Translations under genes and position numbers: made by a program
In this document: one piece after another, positions 50,931 to 63,103 of the stretch
Numbering within the stretch: the stretch's first letter is position 1
Layout: every line of letters starts with the position of its first letter
The notes under the pieces: generated by a model
Told to the model about the DNA's origin: nothing
Databases searched by the model: none
The model's input: only the letters and a program-made list of their open reading frames with translations
Source: Campylorhamphus procurvoides
Taxonomy: Eukaryota; Chordata; Aves; Passeriformes; Dendrocolaptidae
NCBI GenBank assembly: GCA_013396655.1
Contig: WBMV01006632.1
Span: 1-64,000 of the forward strand
DNA length: 64,000 nucleotides
Reading direction: 5' to 3'

Positions 50931-52619
50931 TCCTGGACATGGACTTAAATTGCGGCTGTTAATTGGTTGGCATCACAAAAGCCACAGACAGAAATTGTGC
51001 CACTGATTCTGATAATCCCTATATTGAGACCTTCAAGACAATTTCTTTGATTCATCTGATAAACCATTACTTATCTGAGATTTGAGTTGTCTATTTACTT
51101 ATTTTAAATGTAAACCCATTACATTTATATTTTATTTTCAAGCTCATTAAAGCATTAACTACAGGCAGCAGAAAGGATGTTTCAGGTCAAAGGAAAGAAG
51201 CCTTTTTGTGTGCAGGTATGCTGCTGAAGTAAGCAAGAAAACCCTGTACACAACATTCCAGTCTCTTCCCCTGTCATTTGCCTGTATACTGTTTCATAAG
51301 TAACTGTGACTAGACCTGAATTTCCCTATTCCTGAGGTGCCCTGTTATGCTTATTTTCTAGCATATTTGTATAGCTGTTGGTACATTCAACTAATTTTCA
51401 GTCTTCAGGTAATATTTTGTTGCTGTGTCAATAGAAGAAGTTACTACGTATGCCAAGGCAAATTGTGTATTTAAGTGGTTTTCTACTTCTAAGAAAATTC
51501 TGAATGTTTAGAGAAGGTTTCTGGAATTATTTCTCTGAATTTTATGTCATTGATTACTCAGAAGTACTAAGGTGCCAGTTACTTTTAACGCAAGACTTTT
51601 TTTTTTTTTAAAATTAAGAATTGTTTGGGAAACTGTAGACTTGTTCCCCCGGGAATACTTACTACTGTTACTGTTCTGTGGTAAAGCATTTTCCCATGTT
51701 AGGCGGGAGCTGTGAATCTGTTTCATCTGTAGGTGGCAGCAATGGTACCTTTGGAAAACGAAGCGCAGGTTCTTCTATAATCTTCATTTCCTCCAGAAGT
51801 CCATCTTTTCAAAAAGTCTGTTATTTCTCTTCTAATACAGAGATTAATAGGCATGTAGTGAAAGTCTTGCTGTTATGCTCTAATGTGGTACAGTAAAATA
51901 TGATTGTATATCCTGAAGTTCCTTTGGTTCTCTGAGTGTTTTACATTGTTAAGACAAAATTTTGAGGCAAATAATGTTCTGAAGTAGATAGTGTTATAAT
52001 ACCAGTAAAAAAAATAAATAAAACTGAGTTTCAATAAAGCTAAAACGAGATTGTTGGTGATATACAATGTGATATATGATGGAAGATTAATTTTGTAACA
52101 ATTTGTTCAAATTTTTAGCACTCAAGAAATCTTTCAGTACTGGCACTTGGCTTTCTTCCACATTTTAACTGTAAATGTTGGGGATAAATGCCTTTCTACT
52201 GTGGTTGTGTACTAGCCTAATAGAACTAAGAACAAACATGTAATTCTGCAATAATTAGAATCAATTGAATAGTAGATAAAAAATGTCTTGAGACATGTAT
52301 CTTCATAGGCATTGGTGCATGAAAGTCTCATTGAGAGGATTTTTAGTTGGTAGATTTTGAAGTTACTGTAATGCAATTATAAACACTATTTATAAAAGTA
52401 AGATATGTATATATTTCTTGGTACTTGGAGAATTTTTCTTTATGTTTCATTGTATTTTTATGGTTTTTATCTGGTACAGAGATAAGTAAAGAGACCTTAA
52501 ACCAAAAAGAAGTAAATCAGATTTTGCAGAGAGAAAGCCCATAGGCTGCAAGATTTCTTCATTAAGAGGCAACATTGTGTAGAAGATGTAAAAACTCAGA
52601 TAAGCAGGTTTGTGGGAGA

Positions 52620-53046
52620 TAATTAGGGTGATGATGAAGTGACTGGGACAGCTCTCTAATGAGAAAAGGCTGAGAAAGCTGGGACTGTCCAGCCTGGAGA
52701 AGAGACAGGTCAGGGGTTCTCATCAATGCCTTTAAATATCTGAAGGGTTGGTGCAAAGAGAATGAAGTCATGCTATTTTCAGTGGTGCCCAGGGCCAGGA
52801 CCAGAGGCAATGGGCACAACCAGATCACAGGAGGTTCCTTCTGAACATAAGCAAACACTTCATCAGTGTGAGGATGACCAAGTGCTACATGGGTTACTCA
52901 GGGAGGTTGTACCATCCTTGGAGGCATGAAAAAACCATCTGGACACAGTCCTGGGCAGCCTGTTGTAGGTGACTCTACTTGAGCAGGAAGGTTAGACCAG
53001 ATGACCTCCAACAGTCCTCTGCCATCTCAGCTGTTCTGTGACTTTG
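52620..53046 (+). mobile_element. CR1 3'-end copy
   Basis: Plus-strand CR1: aaaaggctgagaaagctggg, cccagggccaggaccagagg, then ttagaccagatgacctccaa and the tail cagctgttctgtgactttgt. Inferred to lie in the first, noncoding XKR9 intron. Confidence 0.88.
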
Positions 53047-53445
53047 TGGGCTTCTCCTAAAAATCTGTATGTTAATGCTGCTCCGAGCATGAAAACTTCA
53101 CATGAATTCAGTTTTCGGGTTCTCTGGGCAGGTGACCAGGGCTTCTGCTGTAGCAGGGTACCAAGAAGCAGTCAGAAAACTGCTGGCAGCTTGTGCAACT
53201 GTACAGGAGTAATTCATGAAGCAGGGAAATCTATTACACTGAGATGAAGTCATCAGCCAATATATTCTGTCAAGCCATGCATTTTCTCCTGTAACTTCCC
53301 TCAATACCAATGCAAAAAACATTACTTCACTGAAAAGCTGAAGTATCAAAAGTGAAGACAGGAAAATTTTCCAGGTCAGCATTTTATCCTATGTATTTCT
53401 ATGCTTATCCTAGTGAGGACCTTGGTTTCCAATATCTGAAATAAT

Positions 53446-53501
53446 TCAAAGATAAAATGTTCAGTGTCCTGTTTCAAAGATAAAATGTTCAATGTCCTGT
53501 T
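53446..53501. repeat. 28-bp tandem repeat, two copies
   Basis: tcaaagataaaatgttcagt... repeated with one G/A difference, period 28. Confidence 0.95.
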
Positions 53502-56500
53502 ACCACTAATCAAAGCAGAGAGAAAAGGTCCTTCCTACCCCATTTAGAAGCAAATAAAAGGATGTGCACTGAGTACCAGAGGAGATCTGTCACAATTTTG
53601 AAATGTGCTTGCTTTCATGTCAAGTCTAACCAGAAAACAAATAAATTATCCAGCCAGTAATTTAGTTTGTGAGTTGTTTGATTTACACTCCATGAATCAG
53701 ATACACAAGACTTGCCTCTCTGTGCTACAGAGTTTTTGTAATTTTAAAATTATAACAAGGGTCACAACAGTGAGTTTGTGACTTAGCTGATTTAAATCTG
53801 TGGGGCATATAGTTTGCAAAAGCTATTACAGATTTAAAAAAAGCTGTGGTGGAGCTATAAGAATTTGAAACTATATATCAAACTCAGTGTATGATGTATT
53901 TATTGCTCTGCTGCTAAATCACACATATTTTAATAATTCTGGGAGAACATATCTCAGATGACCAAGATTTTTCATATGGAAAGGAATTATATCAATAATT
54001 GACTAAGATCAATAGAGATTTTGTAGGATTTGAAAGAAATCTATGTTGTTCTGAAAACAGGTGCTTTTTAAATTTGGCCCAGATCCAGAGAGGGGCAGTC
54101 TTGGTAAAAGCTGCTAAATGGAAATAGTCTAGTCCACACTCAGTTTGCCACAGTCCCATCTTGTTTGCAGCTACTCTTGCAGTCTCATCCATTGAAGTCC
54201 CAGTGATGTGAATGTTGTGAAGAACCAGCAGCCAGGTCCATTTCAGTGGATTTTTGGCAAGTGAAACAATCAAGTCAGGAGTATGCAAGAGAGGATGGGC
54301 ATAATGAATCTCTTTTGTTTTTCATGGCAAATATTATGGAGAGTTATGTTGGTATCAGATGTTCAACTTGCTGCAAAAACACGATAGCTTAGTCCAACTG
54401 TAAAAGAAATATCATTGCCAAAAGCTATATTCTGACAGAGTGTTTGTATTCATTTGGTCATTTATGGGACTGAACAGGTGTCATTGTAATTGCTGAGTCG
54501 CTTCTTCTCTGAAGTCACTGGGATTTTATTGTGGAGCAATATACAGCCTCATTTTTAGTTGGTGCTTTTGTGTTGCTCACACGCATTACAAAGATCTTGT
54601 TGTGCATGCGTGCAGTAGGCCTGTTATCTTTGAATCCTCCCCAAGATGATTCTGCACAGGCAGAAAGGCCTCTGCTGCACTTATTGAGAGGGCCATTATG
54701 GCTAATGCATTGCCCTACTTATATCCTAAGGTGTTTTTTTAATGTGATGTCTGCCTGGAATGAACAATGTGCAATTGAACCAGGAATAATGCAGAACAGT
54801 TTTGGATTCAGGCACTGTTTTTTCAGCTTTGCAAGGTTCACTTAATCTGTTGGTTCTGTTCTTCAGGTGATGACATGAAAATAATGGTATTTCGAGCACT
54901 GCAAGGACTGCTTAGGAGTAGGATGTTTCTGACCTATAAGGAGGGAGCAGGAAGGTGCACAAGAAAAGGCAAGCATTGATGTTCTCTATGAAGACACTGA
55001 TAGGATTGTACCGCCTGTCCTAAGAGCTATAGAAGCTGTAGCCTGCTCTGGCTGAGGGTGTGCATCATCCCGTGCAGCACAGTTGTTGAGGCAGGACCAC
55101 AGCACCTGCACCTTGTACCCTGCAGCTATTTTAAACATGCATAAAAATGTCATATTGAGTGACAAGAGCTCAGCTGGAGCAGACTCTTGCAAACATCTAT
55201 AGTTTTAACAAAGGAAAACGATTTTAATAATTTGTCCTTGAACATGTGCAGACTCTTCATGTACCATTGCACATAAGAGCTTTTTGTACATTTTGTTTTA
55301 AAGTTAGTTGTATTACAGTTTTTCAGCTAAAACAAAAGAACTGTTCTTTTTGTATAAATTTTTGAGATATATACATGGGTATACAGATAAATAAATGAAT
55401 ATATATACATAAGCAAGCATATACATATAAACACACACATATACATGTCTGTGTTTCCAGAAATATCTCTTGGCTTTTTTGCTCAAGAGATCTAAGGAAC
55501 TAAAGTCTAAGTTTGAACAGAGATTCACAGACACAGAAATGTACAGAGGGAAAGTGATGCTTTAAAAAAAGAAATTATGGAGTAAATTATTAATTTATTG
55601 AAGGGAATTTTATAATCTATTAAACTCAGTAGTAACAATAGATAAGGACTTCTAAATTTTTAGAATAGAATTTTTTATAATATATTCATAAGAATGGCAG
55701 TTCTTTACAGCTAGCAAATCATTAACTGTGTCACATGATTTCCATATGAATTTAGTTTCACTTTATATTATATCAGTAAGCCTTTCAACTTTCCTTGGAT
55801 TGCAAAGGTATGGATGAGAAGAAACCTGCAAATACACAAATCTACAATTTTTTGAAGGGAAAAAAACCTTTGTCCATGGCCAGTATTAAGGTAATCCTGC
55901 ATTTTTAAATAGAATTTTAAATGTATAGTGAGAATGGAAGGATTTGCTAATCACATGGTATTATTTATGCTTTATTAGAAAATGATTCTGTGAAAGTATT
56001 TTAGTCTTTAGAGTTATATTTATGTGGACTGACAGATACTTTACTCTTCTTGCTCCTGTCATGTTAGATCGCGTATGTTTAATAAGACTGGGGACAATAT
56101 AATTCTGAGTGATAGAAGACACCCTCTCCTGTGGCACTTAATTGAAACCCACATGACAACATGGTGCTCTTTGGAGTGCTATCATGCATCAAATATAGGG
56201 GATATTAAAGACTGAGATTTTCAACAGCAATTCTATCTGTGAGCAGGTGCACCTGTGAACAAGCATTGGTGCTTGCACTCGGAATTAAGACATTGAACAT
56301 TTGTGAATACAGATTTGTGAGTCTCTGGTAGCACCTTTTTAGGTTGCCTTGAGCAAAATGTCTTGCCAGCCATTTCAAGGCTCCTTCAAGACTGGATTCC
56401 TTATTCAAGATAATTACGAGACAGTGAGCAAGCTGCCATGCTTGGTATGGCTCTTCATTTATCTCAGCATACCTGGTGGCTTCATATACCACCAAGATGT

Positions 56501-57189
56501 CCAGACAGGTTGCAGACTGCTGGCATGGCAGCAGTTTGGACAGTAGGCTTGTCAGGAGTAGAAATCACCTGGCTCATAGCTACTCTTCTTGCTGTTGTTT
56601 CAGAGGAGTCTGGACATAACCTGTAAAACATCCTTCCTTATGTTCCTCTTTGTGAAGTCCTCAGATACAAAAGGATACGAAGGCAATAAAGAGAGAGGAA
56701 TCCAGTAACTTTGTATTCATTTGAGGCGCAAAATTAGAGGCTACTCCTTGCCACTGGATTGTCTAGTATAGTATTACTCATTAAATGTGAACCTTGATAC
56801 CCTGCTTACTTTGGCCATAAATTGCCTTCTGAAGAACCTTCTGTTTGAGTCCAGCTATTGACTACTGTTTTCCTGTTGTGCTTCCTTCAACAGTCAAATA
56901 GTGTATCTGGTCAGGTTGTTCTTTTTTGTTTGATTGTTTTTTGGGTTTTTGTTTGTTTATTTTGTTTTGGGTTTATATTTCTTTTTCTTTTAATCTGTTT
57001 TAAAAGCAATGCATAATGTTCTTGTTACAAAAAAGGGTACAGCTTGACAAAGATAGTATGTCATGTTGCAGAATGACATGATGTTATATAGAGTAAATAC
57101 AGTTTCCTTTGGAATTTTCGTGAATGAACCCTAGTAATCAAATCTTAAATTGGTTTGTACACAAGTTTTCATATATAAAAGATTTCAAA
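53502..57189. other. Inferred XKR9 5' intron, no exon recognised
   Basis: No supported exon. Two minus-strand open frames (53,992-54,288 and 56,205-56,495) are noted as findings; a degenerate TA/CA simple repeat is at about 55,364-55,450. Confidence 0.6.
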
Positions 57190-57838
57190 GAATCAGAGAA
57201 CAGCTGAGGTTGGAAGGGACCTCTAGAGATCATCTAATCCAACCTCCTTGTTAAAATAGGTTCACCTGAAGCAGGTTACGCAGAACGACATCCAGTTAGG
57301 TTTTGAATATCTCCAGACAAGGAGATTCCACAACCTCTCTGGGCAGCCTGTTTCACTCCTAAAGTAAAGTTTCACCTCATATTAAAATAGAATTTTCAGT
57401 GTTTCAGTTTGTGCTTGTTGTTCCTTGTCCTGTTGCTGAGCACCACTGAAAAGAATCTGGCTTCATCCTCTTGACACCTGGTCTTAAGGTATTTGTGTGC
57501 AATGATAAGATCCCCTCTTGGCTGTCTCTTTTCCAGCCTGAACAAGCCCAACTCTCTCAGCCTTTCCCCGTGAGAGATTTGCTCCAGTCCTCTAATCATC
57601 TCGATAACTCTCCACTGGACCCTTTCCAGTAGTTCCTTGTCTCTATTCAACTGGGGAGCTCAGAACCGGATGCAGTACTCCAGATGCAGCCTCACCAGGG
57701 CAGAGTAGAAGGGTAGAATAACCTGCCTCAACCTGCTGGCCACACTGTGTAGTGCACCCCAGGATGCCATTGGCCTTCTTGGCCTCACAGACACATTGCT
57801 GGCTCATGATTAACTTGTTCATTTGTGTTTGTAAACAC
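57190..57838 (-). mobile_element. CR1 LINE copy, 5'-truncated
   Basis: The plus strand begins with the reverse complement of a CR1 tail (agaacagctgaggttggaag). The minus strand carries CR1 ORF2 C-terminal remnants (LLERVQWRVIEMIRGLEQIS, LGLFRLEKRQPRGDLIIAHK; ECVCEAKKANGILGC-like further up). Broken by stops. Confidence 0.9.
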
Positions 57839-59309
57839 AAAGTTTAGTTTATGCTGGACTTTGTACCAAAGTCCACTCCACAGAATCTAAATGTGAATTG
57901 GATATAAATTGTGTTAGCGATTTGACAGAGATTAGTGGTATTTTATTGGAGGGGATAGGAAAGAACAGCAAAAGGATTCCAACTATCCCAGGTGTAAGAT
58001 CGTCTGATCTTTCTGACCTCTTCTGGGCCAGGACATGAAACCTAAGTAGGAGCTGGAATGAGAGACTAGAAATAGCTAAGTCCTAGATAAAAAAAAATAA
58101 TGTTTAGACACTCAGCCTCTTTCCAGGCTGTTATGTTCCCACTTGTCTTCATTAGGAAATTAAGAGCTTAAATTATTTTTTTTGCATTTGTACCTGGATC
58201 ACATCATAGACAAGCCCAGTCAACACAGGCAAAGAATAGTCACTACTATAATTCATGGGTTATTCTCTCCTTTTGTTTGTCTGTGGCAGTGTGCCTGAAT
58301 TCACAAAAATCCAAAGGACCTGCCTCCACATGCCCTTCCCCTGCTCCAAGATCCTTAGTGCAGCTGTTCCCCATGTATTGTCTGCTGTTGTTTGGCATGG
58401 GCACTAGGCCAAGCCCAGTCCTTTGGCATGTCCTGCATCCCATTCTTTGTGTTTGCTGCCAGCATCTTTTTCCTAAGAGATGCAGATGAAATAAAGGGTT
58501 TTGTAGTTTTAATTTTATAGCTTTGCAGAGGTGGATATGAATGAGACAAAGAATGTACTGCCCTAGAGTTTTTCTATTTCACCTGGCAAATACCAAAGAT
58601 CTACAGAGGAAAAATGTGTAGGAACTACCCAAAGAACTCACAAGAATCCTTGCAGTGTTCGGCAGTGTAAATGTAGTTCAAACTGCGAATTAATTCTATT
58701 TGTAGTGGACTACATGGTTCGATCATCTCTGTGTAGCTACTACTCATGCAGCTTGGGAGACAATTCTCAAAGAGGTGTAGACTGATGCAGATCTGGTTCC
58801 TTACAAGCCTCTTTAACAGGAAAGCTGCAAATCCTGTTCAGCACTTTCCTGCTGCATATGGGAAAACAAGCAGGAATGATAAAGCAACTAGACATATGCA
58901 CACAAATGCAGTAATACTGTTGGAAATTGCAGAATGATGTGTACTCTGATACGATGGTGTGTAGTCAAGAGAGAAGTTTTGTCAAAGGAGAAGAGCTCGG
59001 AAGTTAAGAAAGTTCTGAGAAGGAATCAATCTTTTTTCCATAAATTGCTTTTAAAAACTTGCTTGTTTCTTAGTGTTTTGGAACAGTTAAGAATTATCTC
59101 AAAAGCTGCTCGAGCGGAGAGTGAGGGAGTGACCTCAGCAGGTTCAGAGTGCACCTCTCTGGTTGATTGTTCACTGATATCTCAGTACATTCTGTATTTT
59201 GGACTTGCCTGTTTAAATGGTTGTGAGAATTTAAAGAATTTGCTGTATGATAGTTTAAATGATGAAGATATTGTTACTGCTAACCTTCCTTTTTTCTTCT
59301 TCTTTTTAG

Positions 59310-59578
59310 GAGCCAGTAATTAAGAATGACTCCACCAATTAAAAAGAAAATTTACATCTATCTTTTCCAGAATGAATGTGTAACAATGAAGTTAATTTAA
59401 TCAAGAACACAGAAAAATGCAAGTTCCTTTGCTGTAATAAAAATGCATAACCCAACTTTCCTTTGTTTAGAGCCCTATGAGCAGGTGGTATCATCAGTAA
59501 AAAGACTCCATTATAGTAAATTCAGATTCCTTTACATGAAGTGAGGATAAAATTATAGCAGTGGCAGTCTAACATATG
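59310..59578 (+). other. XKR9: Possible XKR9 5' UTR part of the first coding exon
   Basis: A strong splice acceptor (long pyrimidine tract, cttctttttag/gagcc, AG at 59,308-59,309) precedes the coding start by about 270 bases. The stretch has several upstream ATGs with short frames. Use of this acceptor is inference. Confidence 0.35.
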
Positions 59579-59850
59579 ATGAAATTTACTAAGCAGAATT
59601 TTGTTTTTTTAGTTGCTGCAATTATAATTTATATAGTTGATATTGGAGTGGACTTTTGGGTAGCTAGTAAATATTTCTGCCAAGGACAATATTCTTGGAG
59701 TATATTGATCCTGTGTTTTAGATGCCTTTCATCATTAATAACTCAGAGATTTAGTTATGAATGGTTTAAAAACGACTGGGAAGTTACTGATACTGGGAAG
59801 CTGAAATGGATTTTTCTAGTTCATCTCTTTCAGTGTGGAATTTTTATAAG
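59579..59850 (+). CDS. XKR9: XKR9, XK-related protein 9, first coding exon (partial gene)
   Basis: Encodes MKFTKQNFVFLVAAIIIYIV, then DIGVDFWVASKYFCQGQYSW, a second hydrophobic stretch and ...WIFLVHLFQCGIFI with donor ataag/gtaagc after two bases of the next codon. The start MKxTKQNF, the paired membrane segments and the exon end correspond to the first coding exon of vertebrate XKR9. An ATG directly in front (59,576) is also in frame; I chose the second because it matches the family start. XK-related proteins are multi-pass plasma-membrane proteins, several of them caspase-activated lipid scramblases. The remaining exons, including any caspase site in the tail, are not in 59,851-64,000 as far as I can see, so the gene runs off the right edge. 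Its position after LACTB2 on the opposite strand supports the call. Confidence 0.93.
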
Positions 59851-61171
59851 GTAAGCACACTTTAAAATTTATCATAAAATGAGAAATCATGTTGCTTTAA
59901 GACAGTTATTAAGGAGTGCTTAGAATGGCTTCAGGGACAAGAACAATTCTGGCCTTAACAATTATGGCTTCATGAAAGCAAATGAGTCTGTTTGTGATGG
60001 GGTAAGTTTTGTCAGGTTTTCATGGACCTGTAGATCTTTTATTTTCCTGTAAGTAATAATTTTTATCATTCAAAACTCAATTCTGTTTGATTAATCAGCC
60101 TTTTGATGGGACATATTTAATAAAAAATGTCTGCTTTATAGTGTAATACTGTTGTAATTAATAAATATAAGTTTTCAAAGCGATGTTGCACTCACTAAGC
60201 AGCTGAGACAGATGAAGTAAGAGGTAATTTTTGAACCTGAAAATCTAACCATATATAGAAAAACAACCAATATTCAGTAGAGAAATGAATAGCTGGATAG
60301 TTAGTAGGAATATTTGCAGCAGTACTTCCCACAGGGACTGAGTTAATAGTGATAGGAATCTTTGCTTAATGGATTACCTTAACTCTAAGGTAATCCACGA
60401 AACTCTTGGACTTAACTGAACTCATACCCTTTCCTGAATGAATACCTCTTACCAGGAATTTCTGTAGTTTTGCATCTTCTTTCCCAGTGTTAACCTCATC
60501 TCTGAGTGGCTTATTATGTAGCAAACTTTATTTTGCCCTTTGCAAATTTTTTTCCAAATATTTTGCCCTTGTTCTTTGTTGCACAAATGATATTTTCTCC
60601 TATACTGCCACTTACACCTGGAAAACTTTCAAGATGATATGTGTAAATTACAAAGTTCTTTCAGCCACTCCCCACAGTTCAGCAGTGTGGTAGTGCATAC
60701 TGTAAAGTATAAACTGATAACAACAGACTGCCATGTATGCTTGGACCTTTGTGATCAACTACTATATGCTTCCTATTTTATGTGGTTTTTTTAGGTGTAT
60801 CAAGGTACAACTCCCTCATATCCTCCCTCTTAGTCATCTGATTTATGCAGTTAGTTAATTTAGACAATAAGTCTCTCAGGTTTATTGCTACAATCAATGG
60901 ATAAAAATAGATTCTGTCAGGACTCAGGTCATACTTGGTAAGATGAGCTTCTCCACAATGTCATGTGGGGCAGGAACTTATATTCTTCACTAACCACAGA
61001 CAAAAATGGAAGCCTAACTAGTAGATATGTCTTGATGAATGAACTTAGGATGCTTGAAATGATAAGATTACCAAATTATCTTCCTTCATTTCTTCCATTC
61101 TTTCTTCTCTTCTTCCATTTCTCATATGTCTTTTACAACACTTGCTCCATGTTTGAACCAGGGAACACAGA

Positions 61172-61490
61172 CTCACAGAATGGTTTGGTTTGGAAGGGAC
61201 TTTAAGGATGTCAACCTCTCTGCCATGGTCAGGCACACCTCCCTGTAGACCAGGTTGCTCAAAGCCCCCTCCAGCCTGGCCTTGAACCCTTCAAGGGTGG
61301 GGCACCTACAGCTACTCTGGGGCATCCACTGCTTCTCTGGGCAACCTATGCCACTGCTTCACCACCCTCACAGGAAATAGTTTCATCTTAATATCTAACC
61401 TTAACCTTCAATTTGAAGCCATTCCTATCACTACATGCCCTTGTACAGAGTCCCTCTCCAGCTTTCTTCTAAGCTTCTTTTAGGTACTGG
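61172..61490 (-). mobile_element. CR1 3'-end copy
   Basis: Reverse complement of a CR1 tail: cacagaatggtttggtttgg, aagggactttaaggatgtca, then caggttgctcaaagccccct. It lies in XKR9 intron sequence downstream of the first coding exon. Confidence 0.9.
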
Positions 61491-62294
61491 AACTGGTGAC
61501 TTACAGGCTGGTACCCTTTAAATACTGGAACTTTGTCATGTTTCTACAGTGCATAGCACAATGGGAATCAGTTTGGTTATCACACTGCCAATGCTAAATA
61601 ATAAATACAAAAGTCATATGTGTCTATGCACTTATGTATATACATATATTAAAAAAGGAAAAAATGAAATTAAAAATATTTCATATCTAATAAGGCTTTG
61701 GTTTCTTTTAATGAAAAGAACGTATACCTGCAATTGTATTTTATATGAAATATAAATCTCCCTGTAAGGAGACAAAAATAGTTGATAAAGTATATATTAA
61801 CTATGCTGACTAAAATGATTTTCAGGCTGTCCCATCTAAATGGCTCACACAGATGTTGCTAGAATTGAGAACAGTCTGTGACATAACAGACAACAAGACA
61901 ATAACACAGTCAGGCAATGTGGGAAAATGGGACATTTCCCTAGGGCACCATATGAATTCTGGAGCCATCTGATGCATAGCAGCTTGCAGCATCAGTCAAG
62001 GGCATGTCTGTGGGAGACTAAAGTTTCGCAATCCCTAACCTTTGCTGTCAGAATAGAAGGCCATACAGGCAGCACCCATTGTGATACTAGCAGCTGCTCT
62101 TGTGTCTCTTGATGCTTAAAGGTAGCATCAGGATGCCCTGCATCACTGAACACGAGCAGATGAAAAAATTTTTTTTTGCATATTTGTAAAGATTAATTCT
62201 AAATCCATGAAGCATGAGTGCTTCGCTGAACTTGGGATTGTTTCATTATATGTTTTTGAAAGGCAATGAATAAAATTCAGAACGAAGAGAGATG

Positions 62295-62500
62295 ATGTTA
62301 ATACCTGGTGCTGGGCTGCAGTGTGGGCCCTGCTCTGAAGCTATACCAGGCAGCAACAGTGAGCACACTTGTGGGAAGTGTGCCCAGGTAAAGGAAGTCC
62401 TCTGCTTAGTGATAGAGCTTTTGGAGGAGGTGAGTAGGTTGAGGAGTATCAGGGAGGGGGAGAGAGAGGCTTCTAGCATCACACTCTGCCTTCCCTGAGA
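62295..62500 (+). mobile_element. Probable CR1 ORF1-like remnant
   Basis: The frame has paired cysteines (CGPCSE, then HTCGKCAQVKEVL) followed by a leucine-rich helix-like stretch (LVIELLEEVSRLRSIREGER), a pattern I associate with avian CR1 ORF1 proteins. It lies about 300 bp upstream of, and in the same orientation as, the 62,795 CR1 tail, so both could be one internally deleted element. Family assignment is from memory and uncertain. Confidence 0.45.
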
Positions 62501-62794
62501 CAGGCCTGACAGTCACAGGACATGATATGGGTGATTTCCTATTCTCTCTCCACCTGGCTGAGCACAGTGACTTAAGTCTAAGGGGCAGTGGCAACAAGTT
62601 CCTTCCCAGGGCAGCAGGTGTGACTCCTCTGTGACTACCCCACCTTCACAGTGGCCTGGCATAACAGCTATGAGGCTCTGCAAGTGAAACCAAGTAATAA
62701 CAAGTATGATGGTCCATCTAGCTTGGAGGTGACACTGAGGTTAAGTTACCTTACACCCTGTGTCAAACTCTTACTACTGTCTACAACAGAAAGC

Positions 62795-63103
62795 AGGTTG
62801 TAGCAAGCTGGGGGGCAGTCTCTTCTCTTGAGTAACAGATGACAGAATAAGAGGAAACGGCCTCAATGTGCACTGAGAAGGTTTAGATTTGATATTAGGA
62901 AAAATTTCTTTACTGCAAGGTTTGACAGGCATTGAAGTAGGCTGCCCAGGGAAGTGGTGGTACCACCAATTCTGGAGGTATTTAAAGTGCATGTAGATGT
63001 GACACTTAGGCACATGGGTTTATTGTGGACTTGGTAGTGCTACAGCAATGGTTGAACTCAATAATCTTAAAAGTCTTTTCTAATTTAAACTATTCTATGA
63101 TCC
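62795..63103 (+). mobile_element. CR1 3'-end copy
   Basis: Plus-strand CR1 3' UTR: gatattaggaaaaatttctt, then gtaggctgcccagggaagtg, ending with the tail aaactattctatgatcctct. Older and more diverged than the other copies. Confidence 0.85.

Noticed and set aside
58934..59323. 129-codon frame just upstream of XKR9
   Set aside because: It does not resemble XKR9 N-terminal sequence, and a strong splice acceptor lies near its end, so it is probably intron.
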